This document shows, piece by piece, positions 61,089 through 64,000 of a stretch of DNA of 64,000 bases; position 1 is the first letter of the stretch, and each line of letters opens with the position of its first letter. A program made the position numbers and the translations under genes. The notes under the pieces were generated by a model. It had not been told where the DNA came from. It ran no database searches and saw nothing but the letters and a program-made list of their open reading frames with translations. Location: contig NZ_CP112874.1 in NCBI RefSeq assembly GCF_029910235.1, forward strand, positions 2,356,001-2,420,000. The letters are read 5' to 3'. The stretch is from Pseudanabaena galeata CCNP1313 (GTDB lineage: Bacteria > Cyanobacteriota > Cyanobacteriia > Pseudanabaenales > Pseudanabaenaceae).

Positions 61089-63536
61089 ATGCAAAAACCT
61101 GAAATTCCAGCCAATGAAAGCGATCGCTTAGTTGCCCTCGATCGCTACAAAATTCTCGATACATTACCAGAGCAAGTCTATGACGACTTGACGCAACTTG
61201 CTGCGGATATCTGCGGAACGCCGATCGCCCTCATCTCCTTAGTTGACAAAGATCGCCAGTGGTTTAAATCTCGTGTTGGGCTAGATGCCACGGAAACCCC
61301 TCGCGATATTTCCTTTTGTGGTCATGCCGTTGCCGCCCATGCGACCTTAAATGTCCCTGATGCCAGTCAAGATCCCCGCTTTGCCGACAATCCATTAGTG
61401 GCAAAAGATCCCAACATTCGCTTTTATGCGGGAGTTCCTTTAATTACCCATGATAATTATGCGCTGGGGACTCTCTGTGCGATCGATTCCCAACCTCACA
61501 ACCTCACCGAAGCCCAAATCAGACAGTTAGAAGCCCTTAGCCGTCTGGTGATTAATCAACTGGAGTTAAGACTTAATAGTAACTTCACCGAATCACAATT
61601 GGATGAAGTCCTATCCCTTAAGCAGGCAATCTTAGACAACGCCAACTTTTCAATCATTGCGACTGACTTGGAGGGGACGATCCAAGACTTTAATGTTGCC
61701 GCAGAGAGGATGCTAGGCTATGCCGCATCAGAGATAGTGGGCAAGACTAGCCCAGCAATTTTTCATGAGCTTCATGAAATTGCCTCCCAAGCAAATCACT
61801 TATCGCAGGAGCTAAACACAGAAATTCCTGTTGGGTTTGAAGTCTTCACTGCTAAGACAAAATTGGGGCAGGTATATGAGCAGGAATGGACTTATATTCG
61901 CAAAGACGGCTCGAAATTTCCTGTCATGCTGACGATCACCGCTATTCGTACAGAAAGCGGAGAAATAACGGGATATATGGGCATTGCCAAAGATATTACG
62001 GAGGAAAAGCAATCAGCGAAACGAGTTAAAGATATTAGTGCTGCCCTCGACCAAACGGCAATTGTTGCTATTACTGATATCCAAGGAACAATTACATTCA
62101 TCAATGATAAATTTTGTGAAATCTCCAAATACAGACGAGAGGAACTAATTGGTCAAAATCATCGCCTGCTCAATTCAGGACATCATCCGCGATCATTTTT
62201 TGTGGAGATGTGGAAAGCGATCGCCAGTGGTCAAACTTGGCGGGCTGAAATCAAAAACCGCGCTAAGGATGGGACTTTCTATTGGGTTGATACGACTATC
62301 GTTCCTTTCTTGCATGAAGATGGCAAGCCTTATCAATACTTAGCGATTCGGAAGGACATCACGGCTCGTAAAGCGGCGGATATTGAGTTACAGAAGCTAT
62401 CTCTAATCGCTAGTAAAACGGACAATGTGGCGATCGTGACCAATGCTCAAGGCGAGATTGAATGGGTTAATCATAGTTTTCATAAACTGACGGGTTATAC
62501 CTTGGCTGAAGTCATCGGTAAAAAACCGGGGGGGTTTTTGCAAGGGGCGAAAACTTCGCAGGAGACAGTTGCCTCAATTCGTGAGGCGCTGGCAAAGCAT
62601 GAGCCATTCTCTGGAGAAATCCTAAACTACAGCAAGGACGGAAGAGCTTATTGGCTATCGCTAAATATCAACCCTGTCTTCGATGACGATGGAAATTTAT
62701 TGCAGTTCATTGCGATCGAGAATGAAATCACGACCCGCAAAGAAATCGAACTCAAACTGCGAAAGGAAGTGGAAGGGGCGATGAAAAAGTTAAACGTGAT
62801 GAATGAGCGACTAGAAGTCAGTAACCGAGAATTGTTAGACTTTGCCTATGTTTCTTCCCATGATTTGCAGGAACCCTTACGCAAAATTCAGGCTTTTGGC
62901 GATCGCCTCAAATCGACTTGCCAAGATTCCTTAAACGACAAGGGATTGGATTATTTAGAACGGATGTTAAATGCGGCGAGTCGCGCCCAGATCTTAATCA
63001 ATGATTTGCTCGACTTCTCGCGGGTGACGACCAAGGCACAGCCTTTTCAACCGATCAACTTATCTGAGGTTTTGGAGGGAGTTCTCTCTGACCTAGAGGT
63101 GCGGATCGAGAAATCAGGTGTAATTCTTGAGGTCGATCCTCTGCCCAGCGTCGAAGCTGATGCTCTGCAAATGCGACAAATTCTGCAAAATCTGATCGGC
63201 AATGCTTTGAAATTTTTGCGAGCAGAGGTTACGCCTGTGGTGCAGGTGCGATCGCGGGTTTACATGGAAAATGAGCAAGAATGGTGTGAAATTCGGGTTA
63301 TTGACAATGGCATCGGCTTTGAGCAGCAATATGCTGAGCGGATCTTTCAGATTTTCCAGCGACTACATGGGCGCAAGACTTTTGAAGGTACGGGGATTGG
63401 GTTAGCTATTTGCCGTAAAATTGCAGAGAGGCACAATGGAACCTTAATCGCACAGGGTGAACCTGATCAAGGCGCGACTTTTATTTTTACTTTACCAACT
63501 CATCAACCCAAAGGAGATCTACAGGATGCCGACTAA
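61089..63536 (+). CDS. sensor histidine kinase, GAF-PAS-PAS-PAS-HisKA-HATPase
   Basis: 815 residues, soluble. A GAF domain (CGTPIALISLVDKDRQWFKS; FYAGVPLITHDNYALGTLCA) is followed by three PAS/PAC units starting about residues 180, 320 and 440 (IVAITDIQGTITFINDKFCE; VAIVTNAQGEIEWVNHSFHK). The HisKA helix has SSHDLQEPLRKIQAFGDRLK with the phospho-acceptor His, and the HATPase has LIGNALKFL, VIDNGIGFEQQYAERIF and GTGIGLAICRKIAERH. The next gene, a response regulator, overlaps its end by 11 bases and is its likely partner. Confidence 0.95.
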   Translation: MQKPEIPANESDRLVALDRYKILDTLPEQVYDDLTQLAADICGTPIALISLVDKDRQWFKSRVGLDATETPRDISFCGHAVAAHATLNVPDASQDPRFADNPLVAKDPNIRFYAGVPLITHDNYALGTLCAIDSQPHNLTEAQIRQLEALSRLVINQLELRLNSNFTESQLDEVLSLKQAILDNANFSIIATDLEGTIQDFNVAAERMLGYAASEIVGKTSPAIFHELHEIASQANHLSQELNTEIPVGFEVFTAKTKLGQVYEQEWTYIRKDGSKFPVMLTITAIRTESGEITGYMGIAKDITEEKQSAKRVKDISAALDQTAIVAITDIQGTITFINDKFCEISKYRREELIGQNHRLLNSGHHPRSFFVEMWKAIASGQTWRAEIKNRAKDGTFYWVDTTIVPFLHEDGKPYQYLAIRKDITARKAADIELQKLSLIASKTDNVAIVTNAQGEIEWVNHSFHKLTGYTLAEVIGKKPGGFLQGAKTSQETVASIREALAKHEPFSGEILNYSKDGRAYWLSLNINPVFDDDGNLLQFIAIENEITTRKEIELKLRKEVEGAMKKLNVMNERLEVSNRELLDFAYVSSHDLQEPLRKIQAFGDRLKSTCQDSLNDKGLDYLERMLNAASRAQILINDLLDFSRVTTKAQPFQPINLSEVLEGVLSDLEVRIEKSGVILEVDPLPSVEADALQMRQILQNLIGNALKFLRAEVTPVVQVRSRVYMENEQEWCEIRVIDNGIGFEQQYAERIFQIFQRLHGRKTFEGTGIGLAICRKIAERHNGTLIAQGEPDQGATFIFTLPTHQPKGDLQDAD

Positions 63537-63987
63537 TAAAGGAAAAAGCGTTACCATCTTAGTCGCAGAAGACGATGAAGACGATCGCCTACTCATGCAA
63601 GATGCCCTAGAAGAAAATCGCCTAGCCAATGATTTACATTTTGTGGGTGATGGCGTGGAGTTGCTGGATTACCTAAATCGTCGCGGCGAATATAGCGATC
63701 CCGCGACTTCGCCTCGTCCTAGCTTGATCCTGTTAGATCTGAATATGCCGCGCAAGGATGGTCGAGAAGCCCTCAAAGAGATCAAAGCCGATCCCGATCT
63801 TCGCCAAATTCCCATCGTTGTCCTCACAACATCTAAGGCTGAAGAAGATATCCTCCGCACCTACGATCTGGGTGTGAGTTCCTTTATTGCCAAGCCAGTT
63901 GTATTTGATTCGATGGTACAAATCATGAAGATGGTGGGATCTTATTGGTTTGAAATTGTAGAATTACCAGATCGCGCTTCTAAATAA
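63526..63987 (+). CDS. single-domain response regulator (Rcp1 type)
   Basis: 153 residues from the ATG at 63526, which has AAGGAGAT upstream; the longer frame from 63457 is inside the kinase gene. The receiver has the acidic pocket VAEDDEDDRLLMQDAL, phospho-acceptor Asp in PSLILLDLNMPRKDGREALK, and VVLTTSKAEEDI and SFIAKPVVF as switch residues. There is no output domain, as in the Cph1 partner Rcp1. It overlaps the kinase gene and is translationally coupled. Confidence 0.95.
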   Translation: MPTNKGKSVTILVAEDDEDDRLLMQDALEENRLANDLHFVGDGVELLDYLNRRGEYSDPATSPRPSLILLDLNMPRKDGREALKEIKADPDLRQIPIVVLTTSKAEEDILRTYDLGVSSFIAKPVVFDSMVQIMKMVGSYWFEIVELPDRASK

Positions 63988-64000
63988 CTGATGTTATGTG
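63988..64000. repeat. start of a family H element at window edge
   Basis: CTGATGTTATGTG directly after the response regulator stop matches the left end of copy 2 at 26366. Confidence 0.6.

Overview
The window looks like the chromosome of a filamentous, Pseudanabaena-like cyanobacterium. The evidence is very frequent HIP1-type GCGATCGC octamers, cyanobacteria-specific genes (ndhS, a Ycf45-type ATPase, DUF3352, DUF3386, DUF1997 and PATAN-type regulators), a tmRNA with an alanine-rich tag, and dense small palindromic repeats. The genus is an inference; the phylum is well supported. No rRNA, tRNA, CRISPR array or prophage was seen.

Layout. 1-2.6 kb: the right part of an ISKra4-type insertion sequence, then a membrane-protein/TIR-domain gene pair that looks like a defence module. 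3.3-9.6 kb: trpE, a HEPN-like protein with an R-x4-H motif, a VapBC-like pair with a lone HicB-like gene, bioD, and an FHA-PrsW fusion. 10-15.9 kb: gvpF/L-like, DUF1997, a large membrane protein, an AraC/O6-alkylguanine-DNA alkyltransferase fusion and a PATAN response regulator. 17-24.7 kb: DUF3352, DUF3386, a membrane protein, a Ycf45-like ATPase and a histidine kinase. 25-29.3 kb: type III polyketide synthase, methyltransferase, CcdA and an LprI-like protein. 29.3-36.1 kb: YdeI-family debris, a DUF559 protein, a tandem array, a CHAT-STAND-TPR protein of 1254 residues, an unlisted 56-residue ORF and a PhnD-like protein. 36.2-39.9 kb: two cysteine hydrolases around an ABC ATPase and a cupin. 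40-46.4 kb: cobD-like, hisD, a Uma2 gene split by a complete ISKra4 copy, thrC and a small ferredoxin. 47.2-47.6 kb: tmRNA. 48-54.7 kb: a ParB-motif protein, dprA, an adenylate-kinase-like protein, sufS and a WD40 kinase. 55-59.7 kb: a BlaI/M56 pair, a J-domain/TPR protein, ndhS, an OmpA-like protein and rnz. 60-64 kb: an IS982-family element and a histidine kinase/response regulator pair.

The most striking non-genic feature is the repeat landscape. At least eight families of short palindromic elements fill almost every intergenic gap. One family (113 bp, five copies) has two ends that match the two ends of the IS982-family element respectively, so it is probably a non-autonomous derivative. 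In several families the palindrome arms differ between copies yet stay complementary within each copy. Elements also sit inside or at the ends of genes, supplying stop codons or breaking reading frames.

Candidates for poorly described biology are the TIR plus three-helix membrane protein pair, the CHAT-STAND-TPR protein with its PhnD-like neighbour, the HEPN-like protein, and the palindrome families. All functional statements are by recognition of family motifs; no database search was run.
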